A stretch of 64,000 nt of DNA from Falsiroseomonas tokyonensis (GCF_019024325.1 NZ_JAFNJS010000001.1:744001-808000), one strand, 5' to 3'; shown: positions 45,048 through 55,637, counted from the first letter of the stretch. A program made the numbers and translations. The notes: generated by a model not told the origin, from the letters alone.

Positions 45048-46327
45048 GCGGCGGTGTCCTTGTCCGCAGGCGGCGGCAGCTGCCGGAGCAGAAACAGCAT
45101 GATGGCCATGGCCGGCAGCGCCGCCGCCGTGGTCAGCAGGAAGAACCAGGACCAGCCCAGCGCCGCGGCCAGCTGCCCGGCGGAGGCGCCGATGCTGCGC
45201 AGCGGCACAGCGGCGAGGGAGGAGAGCAGCGCATATTGCGTGGCGCTGAAGCTGCGGTTCACCAGAAGCGAGAGGTAGGTCAGGAAGGCCGCATCGGCGA
45301 GGCCGTCCGTGAAATTCTCGATCCCCACCTGGGCAAACAGCATCGGGATGTCCCGCCCCCCGCCGACCAGCGCCAGGTACATCAGGTTGGACAGCATTTG
45401 CGTCATGCCGGTCAGGATCAGGGCCCGGCCGACCCCGATGCGTCCGACCAGCCAACTGCCGGCCACCGCCCCCAGCAGCGTCGCCGCCAGGCCGAAGACG
45501 GTGCCGACGGTGGCCAGATCTTCCCGGGTAAAGCCCTCGGAGCGGTAGAAGGCAGTCAGCGGGATGCTGGCCAGGGCCTCGCCCAGCTTGAACAGGGCGA
45601 TGAAGGCCAGGATCGCCAGCCAGTAGCGGCGGCGGATGAAATCGCGGAAGGGGGCGACGACGGTCATCCGCAGCCGCTCGCCCCAGCCCAAGGGCATGGC
45701 GGGCGGCGCCACCGCCTCCCGCCCCGCCAGGGTCGCGGCCAGCCCCACCAGCATCAATGTCGCGGCGTAGAAATAGGCGCCGGACCAGCCGATATGCGCC
45801 ACCAGCAGCAAAGTGCCGGCGCCGCTGGCCAGCAGCGCCAGGCGGTAGCCCCAGACATAGGCGGCCAGCCCATAGGCCTGGCGCTCCTCATCCTCGCCCA
45901 GCATCTCGATGCGCCAGGCATCGATGACGATGTCCTGGCTGGCCGAAAGGAAGGCGACCAGCACCGCCAGCAGCACGGTGGCCTGCGCGCCCTGGCTCGG
46001 ATCGGTCAGGCCGATGCCGGCGATGGCGGCCATCAGCGCCAGCTGCAGCACCACCAGCCAGCCGCGCCGGCGGCCGAGAAACGGTGGCCGCACCGCATCG
46101 AAGACCGGCGACCAGAGGAACTTGTTCGCATAGGCCAGCCCGATCAGGGCGGTCAGCCCCAGCGCGCCCAGCGACATGCCGCTTTCGGTGAACCACTGCC
46201 GCAGCACCTGGCCGGCTGCCAACGGTAGCGGCAGGCCGGCGGAGAAGCCCAGCGCCAGCATCAGCAGCAGGCGGCGATCCTGGAACAGCGCGCTGCGTCG
46301 CAGCGCATCCGGCATCAGCGAGGCCAA
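45044..46327 (-). CDS. ampG: AmpG-like muropeptide MFS transporter
   Basis: A 427-residue major-facilitator permease with about 12 helices. Motifs SAGLPLPLAAGQVLRQWFTE, LIGLAYANKFLWSPVFDAVR, GRRRGWLVVLQ, SASQDIVIDAWRIEML and YGLAAYVWGYRLALL are those of AmpG, which imports anhydromuropeptides for peptidoglycan recycling. The start is TTG at 46327, six bases after AAGGAG; the later ATG (46315) is too far from that site. Two lytic transglycosylases elsewhere in the window would supply its substrate. Confidence 0.88.
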   Translation of the reverse strand: MASLMPDALRRSALFQDRRLLLMLALGFSAGLPLPLAAGQVLRQWFTESGMSLGALGLTALIGLAYANKFLWSPVFDAVRPPFLGRRRGWLVVLQLALMAAIAGIGLTDPSQGAQATVLLAVLVAFLSASQDIVIDAWRIEMLGEDEERQAYGLAAYVWGYRLALLASGAGTLLLVAHIGWSGAYFYAATLMLVGLAATLAGREAVAPPAMPLGWGERLRMTVVAPFRDFIRRRYWLAILAFIALFKLGEALASIPLTAFYRSEGFTREDLATVGTVFGLAATLLGAVAGSWLVGRIGVGRALILTGMTQMLSNLMYLALVGGGRDIPMLFAQVGIENFTDGLADAAFLTYLSLLVNRSFSATQYALLSSLAAVPLRSIGASAGQLAAALGWSWFFLLTTAAALPAMAIMLFLLRQLPPPADKDTAA

Positions 46328-46373
46328 GCGGAACTCCTTCGGCGGCGCAGCCGGGGCCAGTGCGGCCCTGCCG

Positions 46374-46404
46374 GCGGCAAAGGCTTAAGCCCTTTTGCCG
46401 CGCC
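46374..46404 (-). terminator. Palindromic hairpin between the double-AbrB gene and ampG
   Basis: GCGGCAAAGGCTTAAGCC followed by CTTTTGCCGC forms a long near-perfect stem around TTAA. It lies just after the stop codon of the leftward SpoVT/AbrB gene and just before ampG; probable terminator. Confidence 0.5.
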
Positions 46405-46440
46405 GCGAAAAGCCCGCGCGATTCAAGGCGCTTGTCGGCG

Positions 46441-46788
46441 CTATTGCTCCAGCGCCTGAGCCAGCGCCAGGCGCGCGGCCCGCATCCGGCCGAGCAGCCG
46501 CGCCGGCGCCACCAGACGCAGCCCCGGCGCATCCACCCGCAGCAGCAGCATCGCCCCCGGCGCCAGGCCAAGCGAGCGGCGCAGCGGCCCGGGCAGGGTC
46601 AGGCGCCCCTTGCGGTCCAGCGTCGGGCTGCGGCCGCGCTCCGGCATTTCGCCGGGGGAGACCGCCAATTCGCCATCCTCCACCAGAACACGCAGCTTCA
46701 GGCCCGGCAGCAGGCCGGTTGCGGCGCGCAGCGCCGGTGTCAGCAGCACGCGTCCGCGGCTGTCGAGCTGCAATCTGTGAGCGCGCAT
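46441..46788 (-). CDS. Protein with two SpoVT/AbrB-like domains
   Basis: A 115-residue protein with two tandem swapped-hairpin-like units: LDSRGRVLLTPALRAATGLL at residues 8-27 and LDRKGRLTLPGPLRRSLGLA at about 62-81. Each has the DxxGR(V/L)xLPxxLR pattern of SpoVT/AbrB domains and of MraZ, which also has two. MraZ is longer and lies in the dcw cluster, so this is probably a separate DNA-binding regulator; it has no antitoxin partner toxin beside it. ATG at 46788 chosen because the upstream extension is not family-like. Confidence 0.65.
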   Translation of the reverse strand: MRAHRLQLDSRGRVLLTPALRAATGLLPGLKLRVLVEDGELAVSPGEMPERGRSPTLDRKGRLTLPGPLRRSLGLAPGAMLLLRVDAPGLRLVAPARLLGRMRAARLALAQALEQ

Positions 46789-47071
46789 GCGCCGTCCCAA
46801 GCCGTTGCGACTCCGGAGTTTGCCGCAAGATCTGGCGGATAGGCAAAGGGGCCCGCGCGGCGGGTATGGGAGCCGCATCAACTTCGCATGCGGACCCCTA
46901 CGAAACCCTTTTGGGGGCGGTGCAGCAAAGGTGTAGCGTCTCCGTCACGGTCCCGAGGCGCCCCCCGCTCCGGAGCCGGTCCCTGTGGCGCGCCGCGCAC
47001 CCCCTACCGGACCTCCTCCGGCGGCGCGCCGCAGGGCGCCTCTGCCGCGATCCCGCGGTTCAGCCCCGGAT

Positions 47072-47488
47072 TCAGGCCAGGACGATGCGCAAGACCCCGT
47101 CCCAGCGCAGCGTCGCGCCGTTCAGCGTCAGGTCGCCGCTGAAGACGCAGGGCTCGCCCGCACGGTCGATGAAGCCGATGCCGCCATCCGCATCCAGGTG
47201 CAGCGACAGCCCAGGCTCGCGCAGGTTCATGGCGATGATGAACTGCGTCAGGGTGACATCCCGCAGCATCAGAAGGTCCTGGCCCGGCTGGCCGGTGAAT
47301 TGCGCATCGCCGTTCCTGGGCGACCAGATGCAGGCGGGTTGCGGTGTGGCGCGTGGCGCGGCCGGGCGCGCGGCGGGGTCGGTGTGGCGTCTGTCGCGGC
47401 TCCGGCCGCGCCGGCCCCAGCCCGCTGCCAGATCCTGCCAGCCGCGGCTGCCGAGCAAGGAGGTCGGCTTGGGGTGGTCGGTACTCAT
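47072..47488 (-). CDS. RTX-less paralogue of the neighbouring calcium-binding protein
   Basis: A 138-residue protein with a basic, low-complexity N-terminus (residues 1-65) and a C-terminal domain beginning GQDLLMLRDVTLTQFIIAMN and ending NGATLRWDGVLRIVLA. This domain aligns over about 70 residues with the C-terminus of the RTX protein next door (shared GQDxLxL, PGL, FSGxxT, TL). It has no glycine-rich repeats and no signal peptide. A purine-rich site (GGAGCAGGA) precedes the ATG. Either a diverged duplicate or a partner protein. Confidence 0.65.
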   Translation of the reverse strand: MSTDHPKPTSLLGSRGWQDLAAGWGRRGRSRDRRHTDPAARPAAPRATPQPACIWSPRNGDAQFTGQPGQDLLMLRDVTLTQFIIAMNLREPGLSLHLDADGGIGFIDRAGEPCVFSGDLTLNGATLRWDGVLRIVLA

Positions 47489-47602
47489 TGGCGTCCTGCT
47501 CCCGCATCCATCATCGTGCAGATGAAAGGCTAGGACAGGCCCCGGGGCGGCCGAAGGCGGGGCGTGACGATGGGGCGGATAGGCTGCGCCTTGGAGGGCA
47601 AC

Positions 47603-47634
47603 AAAAAAGGGCGGCCCCGTTGCCGGGGCCGCCC
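47603..47634 (-). terminator. Intrinsic terminator of the RTX gene
   Basis: Perfect 11-bp stem GGGCGGCCCCG / CGGGGCCGCCC (47609-47619 with 47624-47634), followed in the leftward direction by six T residues. It starts 20 bases after the stop codon. Confidence 0.93.
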
Positions 47635-47654
47635 CGGGCTGGGCCGGGCCAGGA

Positions 47655-48293
47655 TCAGACCTGGATCTGCAGGCGTTCCACATCGAAGAATTTCAGCGTC
47701 TCGCCGCCGATGGTGATCTGGCCGCTGAAGCTGACCGCCTGGCCCGACTGGTTGGTGAAGCTCACCTGGCCGGACAAATCCACCATCATCTGCAGGCCCG
47801 GCGTATAGAGCTGCAGCGCGGCGTTCAGCGTGTCCAGGTTCACGCCATGCAGCAGCAGCGTGTCCTGGCCATTGCCGCCATGGAACTCGTCATTGCCGTC
47901 GCCCGGCGCCCAGACGAAGCTGTCATTTCCCTCCCCGCCGAAGGCCTTGTCGGCCACGCCGTCATGGGCGCCACCATCCAGGAAATCGTTGCCAGCCTCG
48001 CCGAACAGCTCGTCGGAGCCGCCGCGGCCCTGGATCGTGTCGTGACCATCGCCACCGAACACCTTGTCATCGCCGGCCCCCGCATTGACGAAATCGTTGC
48101 CGGAGCCGGCATGCACCTCATCCGTGCCGCCGCCGGAGCCGATGATGTCGTTGCCGCCGCCGGCGAAGATCTTGTCCATGCCATCGCCGGTCGCGATCGT
48201 GTCGGCGCCCTCGGTGCCGTATCGGTCGGTGAAACTGCCACCGGAGACCTTTTCCAGCTCGCTGCCCGCGATCGTCGTCGGTGTGCCCGTCAT
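47655..48293 (-). CDS. RTX-type calcium-binding protein with double-glycine leader
   Basis: A 212-residue protein. Residues 20-140 hold about nine degenerate nonapeptides of the GGxGxDxxx type (GGGNDIIGSGGGTDE, GSGNDFVNAGAGDDKVFGGD, GGEGNDSFVWAPGDGNDEF), which form calcium-binding beta-rolls. The C-terminus (FFDVERLQIQV) resembles the end of many RTX proteins exported by type I secretion. The first 19 residues, ending SELEKVSGG, match a bacteriocin-type double-glycine leader. AGGAGGAT precedes the ATG. No transporter gene is adjacent. Confidence 0.8.
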   Translation of the reverse strand: MTGTPTTIAGSELEKVSGGSFTDRYGTEGADTIATGDGMDKIFAGGGNDIIGSGGGTDEVHAGSGNDFVNAGAGDDKVFGGDGHDTIQGRGGSDELFGEAGNDFLDGGAHDGVADKAFGGEGNDSFVWAPGDGNDEFHGGNGQDTLLLHGVNLDTLNAALQLYTPGLQMMVDLSGQVSFTNQSGQAVSFSGQITIGGETLKFFDVERLQIQV

Positions 48294-48421
48294 CGGATCC
48301 TCCTTCTGTTGTCCGTCCGATGGCACAAGGATAACCCCGCGTCTCGCGCAGCGATACCTGGCTCGTGCCTTTGGCCGTCATAGGGGCTGCCAATCCCACC
48401 AGGCGGGCGGCGGACATGCAA

Positions 48422-48450
48422 AAGGCCCGTCCGCGGTGCGGACGGGCCTT
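48422..48450 (-). terminator. Intrinsic terminator of typA
   Basis: Perfect 13-bp stem AAGGCCCGTCCGC / GCGGACGGGCCTT with a three-base loop, followed by TTTT in the leftward direction, 26 bases after the typA stop codon. Confidence 0.93.
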
Positions 48451-48476
48451 CCGGGAGGTGCGGCGGGTAGGGCGGA

Positions 48477-50306
<1,830 letters not shown>

Positions 50307-50505
50307 GGTTCTGTCCGGGTTCCGGCCTCAAGAGTGTGAGCGGGCGTTCCCGCAGGACCGCCGCGCGCCGACCCCCGCCGTCCCGGGCATGACCGTCACG
50401 GGACGGTCATCCAGGCACTTCGCTGGGCCATTGGCTTTGATGCGGCGCACACATAAGGCGGCGGACGCCAAAAAGCGAGCGGGAAGCGCATCGGGCCGGC
50501 CCATT

Positions 50506-50532
50506 GCAGCCCCGTCCGCAAGGCGGGGCTGC
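50506..50532 (-). terminator. Hairpin downstream of the periplasmic protein gene
   Basis: A 9-bp stem GCAGCCCCG / CGGGGCTGC starting 13 bases beyond the stop codon of the leftward gene at 50545. It lacks a T-tract. Confidence 0.5.
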
Positions 50533-50544
50533 GGCGGGACCGGG

Positions 50545-51132
50545 TTACCGGGTGCTCGGGTTCGGCATCGGGCCCGGCTGGAACATCGGCGCCGGGGTCG
50601 GGCCGAGGCTGCGCGGCGCCCCCATCGCCCCACCGCCGCTGGCGGGGGCGGAGGGCATGCTGCTGCCGGTGGACATGTCGCCGGCGGGGTTCGCGCTGCC
50701 CATGCTGGCGGGCTGGCGCAGATGCGCCATCGCCTGGTCGATATGGCGATTCACCGCGGCCCGGTCACGCCGGTCCAGAGCATCCCGCGCCGCGGAAATA
50801 TCTGCGACCGGGCCGCGCGCCATGGGCGTGCCGGCCTGGCTCGGCAGGGTGGAGCGCGTCAGCAACCGCGTCTCTGCCTGTTCCAGGTTTTCCCGGGCCT
50901 GCGCCATCCGGTTGGCAGAGAGCGCCTGGCGGGCACTCTGCAGGAAGTTCTCGACCGCCACGGTGTCCATGGCGCTGGCCATCGGCTGGGTTTCCGTGCC
51001 GGAGGCCATCGGGGACGAAGTCATCGGGGCCGAACTCATGGGCGCCGAATTCATAGGCTGTGTCACCTGGGCCTGGGCCGCCCAGGGCAGGATCAGGGCG
51101 CTGGCCAGGATCAGGGCGTGGTTGCTTCGCAT
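50545..51132 (-). CDS. Secreted hypothetical protein
   Basis: A 195-residue protein with a signal peptide ([20 protein letters not shown], then AQ). A methionine/serine/proline-rich spacer precedes a helical core, [20 protein letters not shown] followed by [14 protein letters not shown] and [20 protein letters not shown], and a disordered proline-rich C-terminus. I do not recognise a named family; the paired helices are like periplasmic helical-bundle proteins. AGGAGGT precedes the ATG. The gap to its right (51133-51417) shows no gene. Confidence 0.65.
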   Translation of the reverse strand: MRSNHALILASALILPWAAQAQVTQPMNSAPMSSAPMTSSPMASGTETQPMASAMDTVAVENFLQSARQALSANRMAQARENLEQAETRLLTRSTLPSQAGTPMARGPVADISAARDALDRRDRAAVNRHIDQAMAHLRQPASMGSANPAGDMSTGSSMPSAPASGGGAMGAPRSLGPTPAPMFQPGPMPNPSTR

Positions 51133-51417
51133 GCTGAACCTCCTTCAATGGGGCCGGATGGCCCGGTCGGAGGCTCCAACGCAGCGCGGCGCGGCGGGGT
51201 TTCCCGGTGCCGCGGCGGCGCGCAACGTGCCGCCCGCGGCGAAGTTCCCGCGCTTAGAGCCTGGCCCAAAAGATCGGCGGGTCGGTCCGATGCGTCTTTT
51301 CCGCCCTGGCGGCGTCCGACAACTTGCCGATGCAACCAGCATCGGCGGCGTTGCCGTCCTGGCCAGGACGAAAAATCCGCGACCGGCCCTCAGCCGCCGA
51401 CCTTCCGGGTCAGGCTC

Positions 51418-52407
51418 TCAGCCCTTCACCAGCGCCCGCAGGTCGGCCTGCGGCCGGGCACCGAAATGGCTGATCGCCTCGGCGGCGGCGACCGAGCCCC
51501 AGCGGCCGCATTCGGCCAGGGCCTGGCCCTGTGCCAGGGCGGCCAGGAAGCCGGCGGCATAGGCATCGCCGGCGCCGGTGGTGTCCACCACCTGGGTCGG
51601 CACCGCCGCCACCTGCCACTGCTCCGTCCCCGCCACCACCAGGCTGCCCTGTTCGGAGCGGGTGATGGCGGCCAGCGAGACCTCCTCCCGCACCCGGGCG
51701 ACCGCGGTCTCCAGGCTCTCGGTCTCATAGAGCGACAGGATCTCGGCCTCATTGGCGAAGAGGATATCGGTCTCGTTCTTCACGAAGTCCTGGAAGGCGG
51801 CGCGGTGGCGGCCGACGCAGAAGGGGTCGGACAGGGTCAGCGCCACCTGCCGGCCGGCCGCATGCGCGGCCCGGGAGGCCTTGAAGAAGGCGGCCTTGGC
51901 CTCGGGCGGGTCGAACAGATAGCCCTCCAGGTAGGTGACGGCGGCCGCGGCCACCTCGGCCTCGTCCACATCGTCCGGGCCGAAGGCGACGCAGGCGCCC
52001 AGGAAGGTGTTCATGGTGCGCTGGCCATCCGGCGTCACCAGGATCAGGCAGCGCGCGGTGGGCGCCCCGCCGGTGAGCGGCGGGGTCGGGAACTGCACGC
52101 CGGCGGCGCGGATGTCATGGGCGAAGACGCGGCCCAGCTCGTCGGACGCGACCTTGCCCAGGAAGCCGACGCGGGCGCCCAGCGCCGCGGCGACGGCGCA
52201 GGTATTGGCGGCCGAGCCGCCGCTGCCTTCCACGCCCGGGCCCATGGCGGCGTAGATGCGCTCCGCCGCCGCGGTATCGATCAGCGCCATGCTGCCCTTG
52301 GTCATGGCATGGCTGGCCAGGAAGCCGTCCTCGGCGCGGGCGAGGACATCGACGATGGCATTGCCGATGCCGAGCAGGTCGAGCCGGGGCGGGGTGGCGT
52401 TGGTCAT
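51418..52407 (-). CDS. PfkB-family carbohydrate/nucleoside kinase (adenosine kinase-like)
   Basis: A 329-residue sugar/nucleoside kinase. It starts [20 protein letters not shown], has [20 protein letters not shown] (the substrate-binding GGSxAN) near residue 65 and the catalytic signature [19 protein letters not shown] (DTxGAGD) near residue 265. The N-terminal pattern is that of the bacterial adenosine kinase group. Substrate not certain. Confidence 0.88.
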   Translation of the reverse strand: MTNATPPRLDLLGIGNAIVDVLARAEDGFLASHAMTKGSMALIDTAAAERIYAAMGPGVEGSGGSAANTCAVAAALGARVGFLGKVASDELGRVFAHDIRAAGVQFPTPPLTGGAPTARCLILVTPDGQRTMNTFLGACVAFGPDDVDEAEVAAAAVTYLEGYLFDPPEAKAAFFKASRAAHAAGRQVALTLSDPFCVGRHRAAFQDFVKNETDILFANEAEILSLYETESLETAVARVREEVSLAAITRSEQGSLVVAGTEQWQVAAVPTQVVDTTGAGDAYAAGFLAALAQGQALAECGRWGSVAAAEAISHFGARPQADLRALVKG

Positions 52408-52559
52408 GGTGCGAGCGGCCTTTTGCGATTGGGCGGAAACTGCCGGAAGGGCGGGCCGCAGGCTAGTCCGGGGGCATGAACCGCCCCTGAACCCCTTTTG
52501 ACCCCGCTTCCGCCCGCCTGCGCCTTGGCCCGCGCGCGCCGGCAGGCCAATTGAAAAAC

Positions 52560-53213
52560 ATGCTCGAAAATCTGTTGCTGGCGATGCGCCAGCTTCCCGA
52601 CCCCGCCTTCCGGCGGCCCCTGGCCTTCGGCGCGCTGGGGGCGCTGGCAGGGCTGGTCGGGCTCGGCTGGCTCTCCGCCTGGGGGCTCGGCGCGGTGGCG
52701 GGGGGCGAGGGCTGGCTGGCCACGGCCGCCGCCGCGGCCGGCGCCCTGCTGGTGGCGGTGGCCGCCTGGTGGCTGTTCATCCCGCTGCTGCTGGCGATTT
52801 CCGGCCTGTTCCTGGATGGGGTGGCGGAGGCGGTGGAGCGGCGCCACTACCCTGCCCTGCCGCCGCCGCAGGGCGCCTCCGTCCCCGCCCAGGTCTGGAG
52901 TTCCACGGTGCTGGCGGCGCAGATGGTGGCGCTGACGCTGGTGCTGCTGCCGCTGTCGCTGCTGCTGCCGGGGATCGGGCTGGTGCTGCTCTGGGCCGTT
53001 GCCGCCATCGGGCTCGGCCAGGGGCTGTTCGAGGGCGTGGCGCTGCGCCGCATGGGGACCGAGGCGGCGCGGGCGCTGCGCCGGCGGCGGCGCCTGGCCA
53101 TCTGGAGCCTGGGCGGGCTGCTGGCGCTGGTCGCGGCGGTGCCGGGGCTGAACCTGCTGGTGCCGGTGCTGGGCACCGCCGCCATGACCCACCTGCTGCA
53201 CCGGGCGCGCTGA
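52560..53213 (+). CDS. EI24/CysZ family membrane protein
   Basis: A 217-residue integral membrane protein with about four to six helices (LAFGALGALAGLVGLGWLSA, AAAGALLVAVAAWWLFIPLL, VALTLVLLPLSLLLPGIGLV, and a C-terminal VPGLNLLVPVLGTAAMTHLL). The start of the family pattern, FLDGVAEAVERRHYP and the conserved PGLNLLVPV near the C-terminus, identify the EI24 domain. CysZ members transport sulfate; whether this one does is not shown. TTG at 52551 is an alternative start. Confidence 0.83.
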   Translation: MLENLLLAMRQLPDPAFRRPLAFGALGALAGLVGLGWLSAWGLGAVAGGEGWLATAAAAAGALLVAVAAWWLFIPLLLAISGLFLDGVAEAVERRHYPALPPPQGASVPAQVWSSTVLAAQMVALTLVLLPLSLLLPGIGLVLLWAVAAIGLGQGLFEGVALRRMGTEAARALRRRRRLAIWSLGGLLALVAAVPGLNLLVPVLGTAAMTHLLHRAR

Positions 53214-53449
53214 GGCATCGGCGGCCGGAACTTTCCGCGCGGATTTTCCGGTGGATGACTTGCGGCAAATCGCCCTAGCCCTGTCTGGCGGCGTTGTCTC
53301 ACCGGCTTGGAGCATGTTAGCCGATGCATCTGCACGGAGCGCTGGCAGCGCGCCTTGTTGATTCACTGGGCCGCATCACCGGACCGCAATGGCGCCGGCC
53401 CGCTGCGCCCGGAGGCGACGCTGCCGCTTGCAACCGTTGAAGGGGGACG

Positions 53450-54127
53450 ATGATGAATGTCTTCGGCCGTCGCCGGGACGAAAAGCCGGCCGAGCCCAGT
53501 GCCGATCAGCGTCCCGAGCCGCAATCCACCACCGTGCCCACCGCCCGCGACCCGGATCTGGGCGCGCCTTTACTCCGACCCTCCAGGGATGCCTCCACCA
53601 TGAGCCTTGCCCCGAAGCCGCCCACCCCCACCATGCCGACCGGCCCGACGCCGCCCGCCGGCACGGCCATTCCGCCGCGTCCGCCCCAGATGGGGGGCCA
53701 GATGGGCAGCCCGCAGGGCCAGGGCGCGCCGACCATGCCGACGCCGCGCCCGCAGGCGCCGGATCGCCGCACGCTGGTCGTCGGCCGCGGCATCAGCCTG
53801 CAGGGCACGGTGGCCGATGCCGAGCGCCTGGTGGTGGAAGGCACGGTCGAAAGCCAGATGATCCAGGCGACCGAGCTGTCCATCAGCCAGACCGGCGTCT
53901 TCAAGGGCGAGGTCCAGGTCGAGGATGCCGAGATCGCCGGCACCTTCGACGGCACGCTGACCGCGCGCGGCCAGCTGGTGATCCGCGGCACCGGCCGCGT
54001 CATCGGCACCGCCCGCTGCCGCCGCCTGATGGTGGAGGATGGCGGCCAGATCTCCGGCAAGATGGAGATGCTGGGCGAGGGCCAGGTTCCCCCCGGCCCG
54101 GCGCCGCGCGCCTACGCCGAGGGCTGA
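53450..54127 (+). CDS. Bactofilin (polymer-forming cytoskeletal protein)
   Basis: A 225-residue protein. A long proline-rich, disordered N-terminus (residues 1-105) precedes the bactofilin beta-helix domain: TLVVGRGISLQGTVADAERL, VVEGTVESQMIQATELSISQ, GEVQVEDAEIAGTFDGTLTA and RGQLVIRGTGRVIGTARCRR. Bactofilins polymerise without nucleotides at the cell envelope and help organise shape or peptidoglycan enzymes. A purine-rich site (GGGGGA) precedes the ATG. The next lipoprotein gene begins at its stop codon. Confidence 0.93.
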   Translation: MMNVFGRRRDEKPAEPSADQRPEPQSTTVPTARDPDLGAPLLRPSRDASTMSLAPKPPTPTMPTGPTPPAGTAIPPRPPQMGGQMGSPQGQGAPTMPTPRPQAPDRRTLVVGRGISLQGTVADAERLVVEGTVESQMIQATELSISQTGVFKGEVQVEDAEIAGTFDGTLTARGQLVIRGTGRVIGTARCRRLMVEDGGQISGKMEMLGEGQVPPGPAPRAYAEG

Positions 54128-54174
54128 TGCGCCCCCGCGGGTCCCGGCCGGGTCTTCGGCCGGCCCCGCGGATC

Positions 54175-54747
54175 ATGCGCCGCGTCGGCCTGCTGCTGCT
54201 GGCTGGGCTCGCCACCGGCTGCGCCCAGCCGGACCGGGCAGATCCGGCCCTGGTGTTGCAGGAGGCGCTGGCCTCGCACCAGGCGAGCCTCGCCGGCATC
54301 GCGCCGCGACCGGCGGCGGCCGGGGGCGAGGGAACCCTCCCGCCCCCGCCGCAGCCAGCCACCCACCCCGCCGCCATCGTGCAGGGCTTGCGGGAAGCGC
54401 CGCCCACCATGGCGGGGCAGCTGGTGGGCCACCCACCGGACCGCGTCACCGCCTGGCTCGGCGCGCCGCGCCTGCGGCGGGAGGAGGGGCAGGCGGAGAT
54501 CTGGCACTACCAGGGCCCTCAATGCCATCTCGACCTGGTTCTCTATCGCGATGATGCGCCGGGCGGCGGGATGCGGGTGGCCTTCGCCGCCGCGCGCGCC
54601 ATCGGCACCACCCGCCGCGGCGAGGCCGCCTGCCTGCGCGACATCGCCCGCGGCCCGTCCCAGGACCGGCTGCCGCCCGTGCCCGATGCCGGGCCGGAGG
54701 CGCCTGCCCCGCTGCCCGAACCCAGCGCGGTGCCGGCGAGCATCTAG
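54175..54747 (+). CDS. Putative lipoprotein, unknown function
   Basis: A 190-residue protein starting MRRVGLLLLAGLATGC with a lipobox (LATGC), followed by a proline-rich stretch and a folded region (MAGQLVGHPPDRVTAWLGAP, then RRREEGQAEIWHYQGPQCHL-like sequence) resembling small SmpA/OmlA-like domains that pair GxPxxVxxxLGxP with YxxxxCxLDLxLY. An in-frame ATG at 54127 overlapping the bactofilin stop would add 16 residues before the signal, so I chose 54175. Probably co-transcribed with bactofilin. Confidence 0.7.
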   Translation: MRRVGLLLLAGLATGCAQPDRADPALVLQEALASHQASLAGIAPRPAAAGGEGTLPPPPQPATHPAAIVQGLREAPPTMAGQLVGHPPDRVTAWLGAPRLRREEGQAEIWHYQGPQCHLDLVLYRDDAPGGGMRVAFAAARAIGTTRRGEAACLRDIARGPSQDRLPPVPDAGPEAPAPLPEPSAVPASI

Positions 54748-54959
54748 AGGTACCGGCCGCGCTCCAGGATCTCGAGCGTATAGTCGCGATAGCTCATGCC
54801 CAGCGCCTCGGCCCGCTCCAGCCGGCGCAGCACGATCTCCCGCCCCGGGCTGCGCCAGGCGGCGCGATGCGCGCGCTTCCAGCAGTAATGGCGATAGCCC
54901 TCATCCGGATCGGGCTCCTCCAGCGGCGGGCCGCCATTATGGCCGATCGGGGTGGTCAT
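54744..54959 (-). CDS. Small GHNGGP-motif protein
   Basis: A 71-residue protein beginning MTTPIGHNGGPPLEEPDPDE, a motif found at the N-terminus of many small alphaproteobacterial and phage proteins, followed by a helical domain (AWRSPGREIVLRRLERAEAL, GMSYRDYTLEILERGRYL). Function unknown. It converges with the lipoprotein gene (four-base overlap) and is divergent from the cupin regulator. Confidence 0.75.
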   Translation of the reverse strand: MTTPIGHNGGPPLEEPDPDEGYRHYCWKRAHRAAWRSPGREIVLRRLERAEALGMSYRDYTLEILERGRYL

Positions 54960-55008
54960 GCGGGAAGGCTCCTGCCGGGGAGGAAACTATGATAGACAGA
55001 AATCCACC

Positions 55009-55590
55009 ATGCAAGACGATCTGACCCCCGATGCCGCTGGCCAGCGCCTTGCCGCCCGGCTGAAGGCGGAGCGGGAGGCGCGCGGCTGGTCGATCGCGGA
55101 GCTCGCCGAACGCTCCGGCGTTTCCCGCGCCATGATCAGCAAGGTGGAGCGGGCGGAGGCGAGCCCGACGGCGGCGCTGCTCGGCCGCCTCTCCGGCCCC
55201 TTCGGCCTGACCCTCTCGGCCCTGCTGGCACGGGCGGAGGCCGCGGTGCCGGGCGGGGTGGTGGCGCGGGCGGAGGGGCAGGCGTTGTGGCGGGATCCCG
55301 GCACCGGCTATTTGCGCCGCCTGCTCTCGCCCCCCGGCGCCAATCCCGAACTGGTGCGGGTGGAACTGCCGCCCGGCGCCGTGGTGCCCTATCCAGCCGA
55401 AAGCTACGCGCTGCTCGCCGGCCAGTGCATCTGGCTGCTGGAGGGAGAGCTGCTGTTCCATGAGGGGAAGCGGACCCACCGCCTGGCGCCCGGCGATTGC
55501 CTGGCGCTGGGCCCGCCGGCGGATTGCCGCTACGAAAACCCCTCCGCCACGCAACCCTGCCTCTATGTGGTGGCGGTGGCGCGGCGCTGA
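55009..55590 (+). CDS. XRE-family regulator with C-terminal cupin domain
   Basis: A 193-residue transcription regulator. Residues 10-65 are a helix-turn-helix (RLAARLKAEREARGWSIAEL, AERSGVSRAMISKVERAEAS). The C-terminal half is a small cupin: VRVELPPGAVVPYPAES, IWLLEGELLFHEGKRTHRLA, PGDCLALGPPADCRYEN. This HipB/PuuR-like type usually senses a small ligand and controls a neighbouring metabolic gene, perhaps the AEC transporter that follows. A TATGAT sequence (54988-54993) lies close to the ATG. Confidence 0.85.
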   Translation: MQDDLTPDAAGQRLAARLKAEREARGWSIAELAERSGVSRAMISKVERAEASPTAALLGRLSGPFGLTLSALLARAEAAVPGGVVARAEGQALWRDPGTGYLRRLLSPPGANPELVRVELPPGAVVPYPAESYALLAGQCIWLLEGELLFHEGKRTHRLAPGDCLALGPPADCRYENPSATQPCLYVVAVARR

Positions 55591-55637
55591 GGGCTTCCCT
55601 AGGAATCACGCCTGCCCGACCGGATGATAGGCGCTTC

